The translations under genes were made by a program, and so were the position numbers. Positions 34,745-43,698 of a stretch of DNA of 64,000 nt are shown in pieces. Within the stretch, counting starts at the first letter, position 1. Every line of letters begins with the position of its first letter. The DNA lies in NCBI GenBank assembly GCA_964416385.1, contig CAYQDW010000006.1, positions 1-64,000 on the forward strand, given 5' to 3'. Source of the DNA: JAUHWL01 sp964416385 (GTDB taxonomy: Bacteria; Bacteroidota; Bacteroidia; Flavobacteriales; Schleiferiaceae). The notes beneath the pieces were generated by a model. It was not told the origin of the DNA. It ran no database searches and saw only the letters and a program-made list of their open reading frames with translations.

Positions 34745-35485
34745 TCAGGCGCCATAGCCCAATTTATTGTAGACTGCGCTGTTTGAAGCTAATGCTTGTA
34801 AGGCAGGTGGCGCAGCATGATGCGATTTTTGCTTGATGTGCAAATGTGCCCGAAGGTCTACACCCAAAAAACGGTTTAGTGTGATCAATTCAGAATTGTC
34901 GTTTTCTACGAGCGCTTCATATTTTATCTGATGATAATTGTTGTGCAATAAATCACGATATGAAATGCCTTGAGCAACGTATTTCTCCCAAAGTCTAAAA
35001 TTAAAAGCAAGGTCATCTAATCTAGCGTCATGTACTTCACCACTTATACTATTTCGCGCTTTTAAACTTTGTGCCACGGCCATACCATCGCGCACCACAT
35101 GCAAGACTTTGGCATTGGGAAATAGCTTTAACCAAACAGGAAGCGTAAATGTATTGCGTGGGTCTTTCCAGCCCCATCGCATGGCATGGCAAGCCCGCAG
35201 CCGCCAAGGGTTTTGCGAAACCGCTTTGATGTGTTCTGCGTAAAGTTGGTTTGCGGTAAAAGGTAAATCTTGATCGTTTTTTGGTGTTGATGGATTTATC
35301 CAATCGGCACCGGCAGCTGCTAAGATTTGTTGGTTTAAGCTCAAAAAGTGTAAGGCCTCACCGTTATGTTCTCTAAAAACCCCCATGAATATCCCAGATT
35401 TATTGAGGGCTTCTGCTACAAGGGTGGTACCTGAGCGGTGCATACCGATCACAATAATTGGGCTATTGATGGTATTTGTCAACAT
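34745..35485 (-). CDS. Sulfotransferase-family protein
   Basis: A 246-aa sulfotransferase. The 5'-phosphosulfate-binding loop is PIIVIGMHRSGTTLV (G14-T21), and the 3'-phosphate region is VLHVVRDGMAVAQSL. Such enzymes move sulfate from PAPS to hydroxyls of sugars or other acceptors. The ATG at 35485 is preferred over an upstream alternative at 35518, since it brings the P-loop to residue 14 as in the family. It is first in a cluster with two GT2 genes. No PAPS-synthesis gene is in the window. Confidence 0.8.
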   Translation of the reverse strand: MLTNTINSPIIVIGMHRSGTTLVAEALNKSGIFMGVFREHNGEALHFLSLNQQILAAAGADWINPSTPKNDQDLPFTANQLYAEHIKAVSQNPWRLRACHAMRWGWKDPRNTFTLPVWLKLFPNAKVLHVVRDGMAVAQSLKARNSISGEVHDARLDDLAFNFRLWEKYVAQGISYRDLLHNNYHQIKYEALVENDNSELITLNRFLGVDLRAHLHIKQKSHHAAPPALQALASNSAVYNKLGYGA

Positions 35486-35583
35486 AATTTCGGCAGCAAG
35501 ATGCGAAATGTAACGCACTCTTCAATAACGCGCATTTGCATTACCAACTAGCCTAATACATCCATTTAAGTTGATAAACAATA

Positions 35584-35602
35584 TTTGATTAAATCAAACA
35601 TA
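35584..35602 (-). promoter_or_regulatory. Palindrome overlapping a possible -7 box
   Basis: A 15-nt palindrome TTTGATT-A-AATCAAA (35584-35598) overlaps a minus-strand TATGTTTG (35595-35602), a TAnnTTTG match about 110 nt before the sulfotransferase start. It could be an operator over a promoter; no -33 element is evident. Confidence 0.25.
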
Positions 35603-35664
35603 TAATGTGAGAAGCAACGGCATATCAGGATATTATAAACCTCTAAATATCTAACCTAAGGAGT

Positions 35665-36417
35665 TTAAAGGTCTTGCAGACGTTTAAGCTTGGTTTTTCG
35701 CAATTCAAAATTTTGACCGAGATACACTTTGCGCACCTGCTCATCTGCAGCTAATTCTTCTGCAGAGCCCGATTTTAGGATGGCACCTTCAAACATGAGA
35801 TATGTGCGATCTGTAATGGCGAGCGTTTCTTGCACATTATGGTCTGTAATAAGAATACCTATATTTTTCATTTTTAGGCTGTAAATAATACTCTGAATAT
35901 CTTCTACAGCAATAGGGTCAACCCCTGCGAAGGGTTCATCTAAAAGAATAAAATTTGGCCTTACCGCAAGTGCACGGGCAATTTCCGTTCGTCTACGCTC
36001 ACCACCACTCAGTAAATCACCACGGTTTTTACGGATGTGTTGTAGACCAAATTCATCCAACAGCTTTTCTAGCTCAGCCTGCTGTTCTTTTTTGCTGAGT
36101 TTGGTCATTTGCAACACGCCTCTAATATTATCTTCTATGCTTAGCTTCCTAAAAACGGAGGCCTCTTGTGCCAAATACCCGATTCCCTTTTGCGCCCTTT
36201 TATACATTGGTGCGCGCGTAATGTCTTCGTCATTGATGTAGACATGGCCTTCATTAGGTTTAATAAGGCCCACTACCATGTAAAAGGATGTTGTTTTTCC
36301 AGCACCGTTTGGCCCTAGTAGTCCAACTATTTCGCCACGATTTACCTCAAAGCTTACGCCTTTTACAACACTGCGCTTACCGTAGCGCTTAACAATATTT
36401 TCAGCTCTTAATTTCAT
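35665..36417 (-). CDS. lptB: LPS export ABC transporter ATP-binding protein
   Basis: LptB is the ATPase that powers lipopolysaccharide extraction from the inner membrane with LptFGC. The 250-aa protein has Walker A GPNGAGKTT (35-43), signature LSGGERRR (136-143), Walker B FILLDEPFAGVDP (157-169), and the switch histidine in GILITDHNV. The segment EASVFRKLSIEDNI is characteristic of LptB rather than of other ABC ATPases. Its ATG overlaps the stop of tatC (ATGA), so the two are cotranslated. The lptF/G/C genes are not here. Confidence 0.95.
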   Translation of the reverse strand: MKLRAENIVKRYGKRSVVKGVSFEVNRGEIVGLLGPNGAGKTTSFYMVVGLIKPNEGHVYINDEDITRAPMYKRAQKGIGYLAQEASVFRKLSIEDNIRGVLQMTKLSKKEQQAELEKLLDEFGLQHIRKNRGDLLSGGERRRTEIARALAVRPNFILLDEPFAGVDPIAVEDIQSIIYSLKMKNIGILITDHNVQETLAITDRTYLMFEGAILKSGSAEELAADEQVRKVYLGQNFELRKTKLKRLQDL

Positions 36418-37241
36418 ACCAAGCCCGCTTTTATTCGTTGGCGCTCAATTCTTGCACTTACGCGGATACTTATTTCGTATAACAATAGTACGGGTAATGT
36501 TACTAAGATTTGGCTCGTAAGATCTGGAGGTGTAATGATGGCCGATAAAATTAGGATGAGCACAATGGCATGTTTGCGATACGTTTTCATTAGTGCAGGG
36601 GTTAGCAACCCTGCTTTTGAAAGAAAATAAACGATTACCGGTAACTCAAATACCAGCCCAGATGCAAGCGTAACTGAGGTAATAGTTGATATGAATGAAG
36701 AAAGGTCTATTCTGTTAATCACCTCATCACTAACGGTGTAAGTGGTTAAAAATTGAACTGAAAATGGTGAAATGATAAAATATCCAAAAGCTACCCCAGA
36801 TAAAAAGAGAAATGAAGAAATAAATATGATGCCGCGTGATGATTTACGCTCATTGGGGTGGAGACCCGGACTAACAAAACGCCAAAATTCATAGATGATA
36901 TAGGGGAATGCTACAATAAATCCGGCAACAAAACTTACCCAGAGATGCGTTGTAAATTGACCTGCCATGCGCATGTTCAGTAGCTCAAATGGCATTTCTG
37001 AAAAACAAAATAGGCTGCCACCAAGTTGTTCACTGAACCAACAAAAGATTCTATATGTTATAAAACTTGGATTTTTTGGCCCAAAGATGATTTGGTCAAA
37101 AACGATTTTTTTGTTCATGAAAGCCAGAATGCTTACCGCAAGAATTGCTATTGTAGACCGAATAAGATGCCACCGGAGTTCTTCCAGGTGGTCTAGAAAG
37201 CTCATTTCATTCGTATCTTTCTTCGTTCCTTTAGCTGCCAT
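36414..37241 (-). CDS. tatC: Sec-independent protein translocase subunit TatC
   Basis: TatC is the signal-peptide receptor of the twin-arginine translocon, which exports folded proteins. The 275-aa protein carries the family start FLDHLEELRWHLIRS, six predicted membrane helices, FVAGFIVAFPYIIYEFWRFVSPGL (the conserved loop and helix 3), and the glutamate in ASGLVFELPVIVYFL. Lineage feature: the first periplasmic loop is longer than in E. coli. tatA is not in the window. lptB follows with a 4-nt overlap. Confidence 0.96.
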   Translation of the reverse strand: MAAKGTKKDTNEMSFLDHLEELRWHLIRSTIAILAVSILAFMNKKIVFDQIIFGPKNPSFITYRIFCWFSEQLGGSLFCFSEMPFELLNMRMAGQFTTHLWVSFVAGFIVAFPYIIYEFWRFVSPGLHPNERKSSRGIIFISSFLFLSGVAFGYFIISPFSVQFLTTYTVSDEVINRIDLSSFISTITSVTLASGLVFELPVIVYFLSKAGLLTPALMKTYRKHAIVLILILSAIITPPDLTSQILVTLPVLLLYEISIRVSARIERQRIKAGLV

Positions 37242-37397
37242 TTATTCCTTTTCTTTCGGGTTGCAAATGTTACAAAACTTGCGTTAGTACCTTTCTAATT
37301 CTAGAAACTTTGACGTTGAATAAACAATAAATTTTCAAATCACCTATTCTAATAATATTTGTACTTTGACCAGAATATTTCAACTACAACAAAAACA

Positions 37398-39590
37398 ATG
37401 AGCGTTGCAGACCAAAGCCCCACAAACTTTTTAAAAAAGTTTTTTGGATTTAGCAATTTTAAGGGTAACCAAGAAAAAATTGTAACCAGCTTACTTGCTG
37501 GTAATGACACTTTTGTGATTATGCCTACCGGAGGCGGTAAGAGTTTATGCTATCAATTACCTGCCGTAATGCAAGAAGGTGTTGCCATTGTGGTATCTCC
37601 ATTAATTGCATTAATGAAAAATCAGGTTGATGCCCTTCGCGGTTTTTCTACTGAAAATGGCATCGCGCACGTACTTAATTCATCCCTAACAAAGCGCGAA
37701 ACCATTCAGGTTAAAGAAGATTTGCGCAGTGGAGTTACAAAACTTTTATACGTTGCTCCAGAATCGCTAAACAAAGAAGACAACATACAGCTGTTACGAG
37801 AAATTAAAATTTCATTCTTCGCTATTGATGAAGCGCACTGTATTTCTGAATGGGGGCATGACTTTCGCCCTGAGTACCGCAATATTAGAAGTGCCATCCA
37901 AAAGATTGGGCGTAAACCTACCATCGCCCTAACAGCCACGGCTACGCCAAAGGTGCAAAGTGACATTCTAAAAACGTTAGGTATGGAAAATGCCAATGTT
38001 TTTAGAGCATCCTTCAACCGTGAAAATCTCTACTATGAGATTCGTCCGAAGGTTAACATCGACAAAGAAATCATCAAAATATTTTCTGCCTACAAAGGGC
38101 AAAGCGGTATTGTGTATTGCTTGAGCCGCGCCAAAGTTGAAGAACTTGCGCAGACCTTACAGGTTAACGGCATTAATGCACTACCCTACCATGCCGGTTT
38201 AGATGCTGGCACACGCTCTAGAACGCAAGATGCCTTTTTGATGGAGGATATTGACGTTATTGTAGCCACCATAGCTTTTGGTATGGGTATTGACAAACCT
38301 GACGTTAGGCACGTAATTCATTATGATATGCCTAAAAGCCTTGAAAGCTATTACCAAGAAACTGGTCGCGCTGGCCGTGATGGCGGCGAAGGAAATTGCA
38401 TCGCTTTTTACAGTATTAAAGACATTGAGAAGCTGGAAAAATTCTTAGCGAAAAAACCAGTTGCTGAGCAAGAAATTGGTAAACAATTGCTACAAGAAGC
38501 TCTAGGCTATGCAGAAACAAGCATGTGCCGCAGAAAATACCTCCTTTACTATTTTGGTGAAGAGTTTGACGAAGAAAATTGCAACAATATGTGCGATAAT
38601 CACCGTCATCCTAAAAAGAAGTTTGATGCCTCAGAAGAGTTAGAGCAAATCTTAGAAACGGTTGAAGAGAGCGCACAGCGCTTTAAAAGCCAACAGGTTA
38701 TTAATACGCTTCGCGGAAATTTAACTTCAATCTTAAAGACGTATTCCGCCACAAACATGAAACACTGGATGGCGCTAAAAGATAACACGGAGGCCTATAT
38801 TGACAATATCATTAGGCAAGCCATTGTTCAAGGTTATCTTGACAAAGACATAGAAACCTACGGGGTATTAAAGTTAACGCAGAAGAGCCGCGACTTTTTA
38901 ACTAACCCTGAGCCTTTCATGGTGCCAGAAGAAACCAACTATGGGCAGCTAGACTTGTCTGACAGTCCTGCATCTGCTGGTGGCCGAGGTGCTGCACTAG
39001 ATAGTACACTTTTTGATATGCTCAAAGACCTTACCCGTAAGGTTGCCAAGAAAAAAGATGTGCCGCCATACGCGGTTTTTCAGGAGCCTAGCCTACAAGA
39101 AATGTGCTTTAATTACCCTTGCACGTTAGATGAATTAAAGAATATAAGTGGCGTTGGCGAAGGAAAAGCCAAAAAATTTGGTCAGCCTTTTGTTGAAATG
39201 ATTGCACAATATGTAGCCGATAATGACATAGAACGCCCTATGGATATGGTGGTGAAATCTGTGGCCAACAAAAGCGTTAACAAGGTTTACTTTATTACTA
39301 GCATCGATAAGAAATTACCGCTTACAGATATTGCCTCGGCAAAAGGGTTGAGCATGGATGACCTTATTAAAGAGCTAGAAGCCATTGTATTTTCTGGCAC
39401 ACGCCTCAACATAGACTATTACCTAAGTGATGTGTTAGACGAAGATTCTATTGAAGAAATCTACGATTACTTTATGGATGATGCTGAAGATGGCACCCTT
39501 GAAGAAGCCGTAAAAGAATTTGGCGAAGACTACTCAGAGGAGGAAATCCGCTTAGTAAGGCTCAAATTTATGAGTGAGGTAGCCAACTAA
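37398..39590 (+). CDS. recQ: ATP-dependent DNA helicase RecQ
   Basis: RecQ unwinds DNA 3' to 5' in recombination and fork repair. The 730-aa protein shows Walker A MPTGGGKSL (43-50 region), DEAH box AIDEAHCISEWGHDFR, the motif TATATPKVQ, QETGRAGRDG (motif VI), the zinc region with cysteines in ETSMCRRKYLL and ENCNNMCDNH, a winged-helix domain, and an HRDC domain (DVPPYAVFQEPSLQEMC). It has an extra C-terminal acidic tail (EDGTLEEAVKEFGEDYSEEE) of the Bacteroidota type. The ATG at 37398 is preferred; an upstream TTG at 37359 lies in promoter-like sequence. Confidence 0.96.
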   Translation: MSVADQSPTNFLKKFFGFSNFKGNQEKIVTSLLAGNDTFVIMPTGGGKSLCYQLPAVMQEGVAIVVSPLIALMKNQVDALRGFSTENGIAHVLNSSLTKRETIQVKEDLRSGVTKLLYVAPESLNKEDNIQLLREIKISFFAIDEAHCISEWGHDFRPEYRNIRSAIQKIGRKPTIALTATATPKVQSDILKTLGMENANVFRASFNRENLYYEIRPKVNIDKEIIKIFSAYKGQSGIVYCLSRAKVEELAQTLQVNGINALPYHAGLDAGTRSRTQDAFLMEDIDVIVATIAFGMGIDKPDVRHVIHYDMPKSLESYYQETGRAGRDGGEGNCIAFYSIKDIEKLEKFLAKKPVAEQEIGKQLLQEALGYAETSMCRRKYLLYYFGEEFDEENCNNMCDNHRHPKKKFDASEELEQILETVEESAQRFKSQQVINTLRGNLTSILKTYSATNMKHWMALKDNTEAYIDNIIRQAIVQGYLDKDIETYGVLKLTQKSRDFLTNPEPFMVPEETNYGQLDLSDSPASAGGRGAALDSTLFDMLKDLTRKVAKKKDVPPYAVFQEPSLQEMCFNYPCTLDELKNISGVGEGKAKKFGQPFVEMIAQYVADNDIERPMDMVVKSVANKSVNKVYFITSIDKKLPLTDIASAKGLSMDDLIKELEAIVFSGTRLNIDYYLSDVLDEDSIEEIYDYFMDDAEDGTLEEAVKEFGEDYSEEEIRLVRLKFMSEVAN

Positions 39591-39659
39591 ACACAGCTAA
39601 AATGTGCCGTTGGGGCAATGCGTAATTTGTAATTGCCCTGAACTGATTTCAATTATTAA

Positions 39660-39712
39660 AGCCGCTTTTATTGCATAAACACGATTTATGTCAATAATAG
39701 CGGCTATTTTTT
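39660..39712 (+). terminator. Terminator of recQ
   Basis: Long imperfect hairpin: AGCCGCT (39660) with AGCGGCT (39699-39705), TTTATTG with CAATAAT, and CATAAA with TTTATG, about 20 paired bases, followed by ATTTTTTG. It lies 69 nt after the recQ stop. Confidence 0.85.
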
Positions 39713-39786
39713 GTAGATAATTTGCAACGGTAGTTGGTCACTCATTTTTGCTAACTGGCTTCAACTACCCGAAAAAATGTAAATCT

Positions 39787-39930
39787 TTAATTTAACGTAA
39801 CCCCTACCTTATTACTACCTACAGGTAAAACATGGTAGCTTTTGCTGTAGTTAAGCACAAAATCTATACACTTTTTAGGTGCGTTTTGCTGATTAGGCGT
39901 ACGTTTTTGAGGAAATGTAATTTTTGGCAT
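39787..39930 (-). CDS. Possible 47-aa small basic protein
   Basis: A short reading frame in the 425-bp gap between recQ and the sigma factor: MPKITFPQKRTPNQQNAPKK followed by CIDFVLNYSKSYHVLP and a short C-terminus ending LN. It is basic at the N-terminus and then helical. It is downstream of, and probably independent from, the sigma factor gene, whose terminator lies between them. It resembles very short conserved proteins I have seen near sigma factors in Flavobacteria, but I cannot confirm this. No function is known. The rest of this gap holds the two terminators listed. Confidence 0.45.
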   Translation of the reverse strand: MPKITFPQKRTPNQQNAPKKCIDFVLNYSKSYHVLPVGSNKVGVTLN

Positions 39931-39959
39931 AAGCACTATTTGTTGGATATTTTCAACAT

Positions 39960-39996
39960 AAAACGGCCCGTACAATTGCATATTGTACGGGCCGCA
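39960..39996 (-). terminator. Terminator of the ECF sigma factor gene
   Basis: Perfect 13-bp stem CGGCCCGTACAAT (39964-39976) with ATTGTACGGGCCG (39982-39994), 5-nt loop, read on the minus strand and followed by TTTT. It lies 22 nt past the stop at 40016. Confidence 0.9.
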
Positions 39997-40015
39997 AAAA
40001 TTTGATTGATATTTT

Positions 40016-40606
40016 TTACTGCGTTAAAATAACCTTGTGCTTTTCAATCAATTTCCGCAAATTGATGAGGGCATAACGCATTCTGCCCAATGCCGTGTTA
40101 ATACTCACATTTGTTTGTTCTGCTATTTCTTTGAAACTCATTTGTGCATAGTGCCGCATTTGCAAAACCTCGCGCTGCTCATCAGGCAAATAATCAATGA
40201 GCTTACGCAGGTCGCCCTCAATTTGGTCCCAGATTAGTGCTGCTTCCATAGAGGGCGATTCATCTTTGATTACATCAAAAATGTCAAACTCATTATTCTG
40301 ATTTTGCGAAATGGTAGGCATACGCTTTTCTCTTCTAAAATGGTCAATGACCAAATTGTGTGAAATACGTAAAACCCAAGGCAAAAATTTGCCTTCTTCG
40401 TTGTACTGCCCTTTTTTTAATGTCTGGATGATCTTTACAAAAACATCCTGAAAAATGTCATTAGCCAAGTCTTCATCGCGTACGCGAGAAATAATATAGC
40501 TGTAAACCTTTTGTTGGTGCTTGTTAACCAAAATCTCGAGCGCTTGCTCGTCTCCAGCTACATAGCATTTAACTAACTTACTATCAGAAAAGTGCAACTT
40601 ATCCAT
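40016..40606 (-). CDS. ECF-type RNA polymerase sigma factor
   Basis: A 196-aa sigma-70-family factor of the extracytoplasmic-function class. Region 2 contains DIFQDVFVKIIQTLKKG and EGKFLPWVLRISHNLVIDHFRREKR (core binding and -10 recognition); region 4 has LPDEQREVLQMRHYAQMSFKEIAEQTNVSINTALGRMRYALINLRK, a helix-turn-helix for -35 recognition. No anti-sigma factor gene is adjacent on either side. The ATG at 40606 gives MDKLHFSDSK; longer frames upstream have no family match. A strong promoter (TTTG-N21-TATATTTG) lies about 80 nt before the start. Close relatives are general, highly expressed Flavobacteria sigma factors. Confidence 0.92.
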   Translation of the reverse strand: MDKLHFSDSKLVKCYVAGDEQALEILVNKHQQKVYSYIISRVRDEDLANDIFQDVFVKIIQTLKKGQYNEEGKFLPWVLRISHNLVIDHFRREKRMPTISQNQNNEFDIFDVIKDESPSMEAALIWDQIEGDLRKLIDYLPDEQREVLQMRHYAQMSFKEIAEQTNVSINTALGRMRYALINLRKLIEKHKVILTQ

Positions 40607-40686
40607 ACCCTTGTGTTTTAGAAGTAAAAAAATGAATAGGGTATTTATGTTGCGATAGGCGTGTGTTTTGTTTGTTTGAACTCCGC

Positions 40687-40719
40687 CAAATATAACTGAA
40701 TAATTTTCTATTAACCAAA
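40687..40719 (-). promoter_or_regulatory. Promoter of the ECF sigma factor gene
   Basis: Minus-strand -7 box TATATTTG (40687-40694) with -33 TTTG (40716-40719), spacing 21 nt: close to the Bacteroidota consensus TTTG/TAnnTTTG. The implied 5' leader is about 75 nt. Confidence 0.6.
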
Positions 40720-40829
40720 TGCGCATAAGGCCACATAAAATTTTAAGGTATTGCCAACCGTGATATTTATATAATGTGGCAAACACAACCCACATATTCG
40801 TGTTGATGGATGTGTACTTTAGCAACCCT

Positions 40830-40837
40830 TAATTTTG
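40830..40837 (+). promoter_or_regulatory. -7 promoter box 4 nt before uvrA
   Basis: TAATTTTG matches TAnnTTTG; it ends 4 nt before the ATG at 40842. The nearest TTG is 24 nt upstream, at the far end of the usual range. Suggests a leaderless transcript. Confidence 0.4.
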
Positions 40838-40841
40838 ATCC

Positions 40842-43640
40842 ATGTCGGCTGTAGAAGAAGTTACCCTTGCGCCCCAAAAAACCATTGCCATACAAGGTGC
40901 CCGTGTTCACAATTTAAAAAATATTAGTATTGACTTACCCAGAAGGCGCTTAATTGTAATTACAGGCGTTTCTGGTAGCGGAAAGTCTTCATTGGCATTT
41001 GATACCTTATTTGCAGAAGGGCAACGCAGATATGTAGAATCATTAAGCTCTTATGCCCGGCAGTTTTTAGGAAAGCTTGATAAACCAAACGTAGATACCA
41101 TAAAAGGTATTCCGCCTGCTGTGGCCATAGAGCAGAAAGTTGCTAGCCGTAATCCGCGGAGTACCGTTGGTACCACCACCGAAATTTATGATTACTTAAA
41201 AGTGCTATATGCGCGTATTGGGAAAACGTTTTCGCCCGTTAGCGGCCAAGAAGTAAAGCGGCATCAGGTAAGTGACGTTTTAGCATATATCCATAGCCAG
41301 CAAGAAGGAAAAAGGTTTTTCATTGTTGCACCCGTGCCTTTGGGCACAAGAAGCAAAGAAGAAACTTTAAATCTTTTGCAGCAACAGGGGTTTTCTAGAA
41401 TTCTGCACGGCAATACGGTTTATGAAATTGAAGAACTCAAAACGCTGCCTCAAAATCAAGACGCAAACATAAACTTGGTCATAGACCGTGCGGTAGTACG
41501 CATAAATGATGAAGATAATGACAGCCGCTTGGCCGATTCTATACAAACGGCTTTTTTTGAAGGTCATGGCACCTGCAATATTGTTTGGGCAGATACGTAC
41601 GCACAAAATTCCTTTTCTAACCGCTTTGAAGCCGATGATATAACTTTTGACGAACCCAATATTCACTTTTTTAGTTTCAATAATCCTTATGGTGCTTGCC
41701 CCCGTTGCGAAGGCTTTGGTAGCGTTATAGGCATTGATGAAGATTTGGTAATTCCTGACCAAACCTTAAGCGTTTATGATGATTGTGTTGTTGCTTGGAA
41801 AGGTGATAAAATGCGCGAATGGCGCGACCAATTGGTTGCTCATGCACACAAATGTTCGTTTCCCATTCACAGGCCTTACTTTGAATTATCAGAAGAACAA
41901 CGTGAAGTACTCTGGCATGGCAACCAATATTTTGAGGGCATTAATGACTTTTTTAAATACGTAGAATCTAAAGCATATAAAATACAGTATCGCGTTTTGC
42001 TTTCGCGGTACCGCGGAAAAACAGTGTGCCCAGAATGTAAAGGTCGCAGGCTACGTAAAGAAACCTCTTATGTACGCGTTGGCGGTAAGAGCATTTCTGA
42101 ACTGGTAGATTTGCCTATTGATGAGCTTGCTTTGTTTTTTAAGGCACTAGAACTTTCACCTTTTGATGAAAAAGTTGCCAAGCGCTTGCTGGTAGAAATT
42201 ACCAATAGACTGGCATATTTAATGGATGTGGGCTTGTCTTATCTCACGCTAAATCGGGTTAGTAATACACTTTCTGGCGGAGAAAGCCAACGTATCAACT
42301 TAGCGACATCTCTGGGCAGCTCTCTGGTTGGATCACTCTATATTTTAGATGAGCCAAGTATTGGCTTGCACCCAAAAGATACTGAAAACTTAATTCGGGT
42401 GGTTAAAGAACTACGCGACATAGGTAATACTGTGATCGTAGTAGAGCATGATGAAGAATTCATGAAAGCAGCAGACTTTATTGTTGATATAGGGCCTGGT
42501 GCTGGTAGTAATGGTGGTGAAGTTATTGCGAGCGGCACTTACGCAGAAGTTTGCGCAAATGCAGCCAGTTTAACAGGGCGTTATTTAACAGGAAAAGAGA
42601 AAATAGCACTACCTGATACTTTGCGTAAACCACAAAAATTTGTGCATGTAAAAGGCATTAGAGAGCACAACCTTAAAAATGTAGATGTTCGCTTTCCGCT
42701 GCATTGCTTTACTGTAGTTACTGGCGTTAGCGGTAGCGGAAAAAGCACCTTAATTACGGATATTCTATATCCAGCAATAAGAAAAAAACTGAGTGGCGTT
42801 GGTGATAGACCAGGGCGTTTTAGCGGCCTTGAAGGCGATTACCATCTTATAGAACATGTAGAATTTGTAGATCAAAACCCCATAGGAAAATCATCGCGAA
42901 GTAACCCTGTTACGTACTTAAAAGCCTATGATGAAATCCGAAATCTATATGCCAATCAAAAGCTGAGTAAAATACGCGGGTATAAGCCAAAACACTTCTC
43001 TTTTAACACGGATGGCGGCCGGTGCGATACCTGTAAGGGCGAAGGCGAAGTGGTTATTGAAATGCAATTTATGGCTGATGTGCATCTACTTTGCGAGCAA
43101 TGCAATGGCCACAGATTTAAAGATGAAATTTTAGAGGTTGAAGTAGCTGGCAAAAACATCTTCAATATTTTAGAATTAACGGTTGATGATGCCATTGATT
43201 TTTTCAAAAAGACTGGCCATCCTAAAATCATCGCCAAACTACAACCCCTACAAGATGTTGGCTTGGGCTATGTACAGCTGGGGCAAAGCAGCAGCACCCT
43301 AAGTGGTGGTGAGGCACAACGTGTTAAACTGGCCTCATTCTTAGCACAAGGCGGTAAACAACAACATACCCTCTTCATTTTTGATGAACCTACTACGGGT
43401 CTCCACTTTGACGATATCAAAAAGCTATTGGCATCTTTTAACGCCCTGCTTAAAAACGGGCATAGCATCATTGTTATTGAGCATAACCTTGATGTTATTA
43501 AGTGTGCCGATTGGATTATTGACTTGGGCCCAGGTGGTGGAAAGCATGGCGGCCATGTCTTGTTTCAAGGTACACCACTTGAATTAATGCAATGCAAAGC
43601 GTCTGTAACTGCGGCTTATATAACCGACAAGCTACATTAA
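40842..43640 (+). CDS. uvrA: UvrABC excinuclease subunit A
   Basis: UvrA is the damage-sensing ATPase of nucleotide excision repair. The 932-aa protein has two ABC domains: Walker A TGVSGSGKSS (41-50) and a second TGVSGSGKST, signatures LSGGESQRI and LSGGEAQRV, and Walker B LYILDEPSIGLHP and FIFDEPTTGLH. The C-terminal zinc finger has CDTC and CEQC. The first zinc region has only NPYGACPRCEGFG; the preceding CxxC pair of other bacteria is missing (FEADDITFDEP), as I expect for Bacteroidota. Convergent with the haem-binding gene. Confidence 0.97.
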   Translation: MSAVEEVTLAPQKTIAIQGARVHNLKNISIDLPRRRLIVITGVSGSGKSSLAFDTLFAEGQRRYVESLSSYARQFLGKLDKPNVDTIKGIPPAVAIEQKVASRNPRSTVGTTTEIYDYLKVLYARIGKTFSPVSGQEVKRHQVSDVLAYIHSQQEGKRFFIVAPVPLGTRSKEETLNLLQQQGFSRILHGNTVYEIEELKTLPQNQDANINLVIDRAVVRINDEDNDSRLADSIQTAFFEGHGTCNIVWADTYAQNSFSNRFEADDITFDEPNIHFFSFNNPYGACPRCEGFGSVIGIDEDLVIPDQTLSVYDDCVVAWKGDKMREWRDQLVAHAHKCSFPIHRPYFELSEEQREVLWHGNQYFEGINDFFKYVESKAYKIQYRVLLSRYRGKTVCPECKGRRLRKETSYVRVGGKSISELVDLPIDELALFFKALELSPFDEKVAKRLLVEITNRLAYLMDVGLSYLTLNRVSNTLSGGESQRINLATSLGSSLVGSLYILDEPSIGLHPKDTENLIRVVKELRDIGNTVIVVEHDEEFMKAADFIVDIGPGAGSNGGEVIASGTYAEVCANAASLTGRYLTGKEKIALPDTLRKPQKFVHVKGIREHNLKNVDVRFPLHCFTVVTGVSGSGKSTLITDILYPAIRKKLSGVGDRPGRFSGLEGDYHLIEHVEFVDQNPIGKSSRSNPVTYLKAYDEIRNLYANQKLSKIRGYKPKHFSFNTDGGRCDTCKGEGEVVIEMQFMADVHLLCEQCNGHRFKDEILEVEVAGKNIFNILELTVDDAIDFFKKTGHPKIIAKLQPLQDVGLGYVQLGQSSSTLSGGEAQRVKLASFLAQGGKQQHTLFIFDEPTTGLHFDDIKKLLASFNALLKNGHSIIVIEHNLDVIKCADWIIDLGPGGGKHGGHVLFQGTPLELMQCKASVTAAYITDKLH

Positions 43641-43660
43641 AAAGTTAAAGATTAATGTCC

Positions 43661-43688
43661 AAAAAAACGTTGTTGGCTTACAGCGTTT
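43661..43688 (-). terminator. Terminator of the haem-binding protein gene
   Basis: On the minus strand, stem AAACGCTG with CAACGTTT (one G-T pair), loop of 8, then a run of seven T's (the T's overlap the stem end). It starts 11 nt past the stop at 43699. Confidence 0.75.
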
Positions 43689-43698
43689 ACAAAACATT

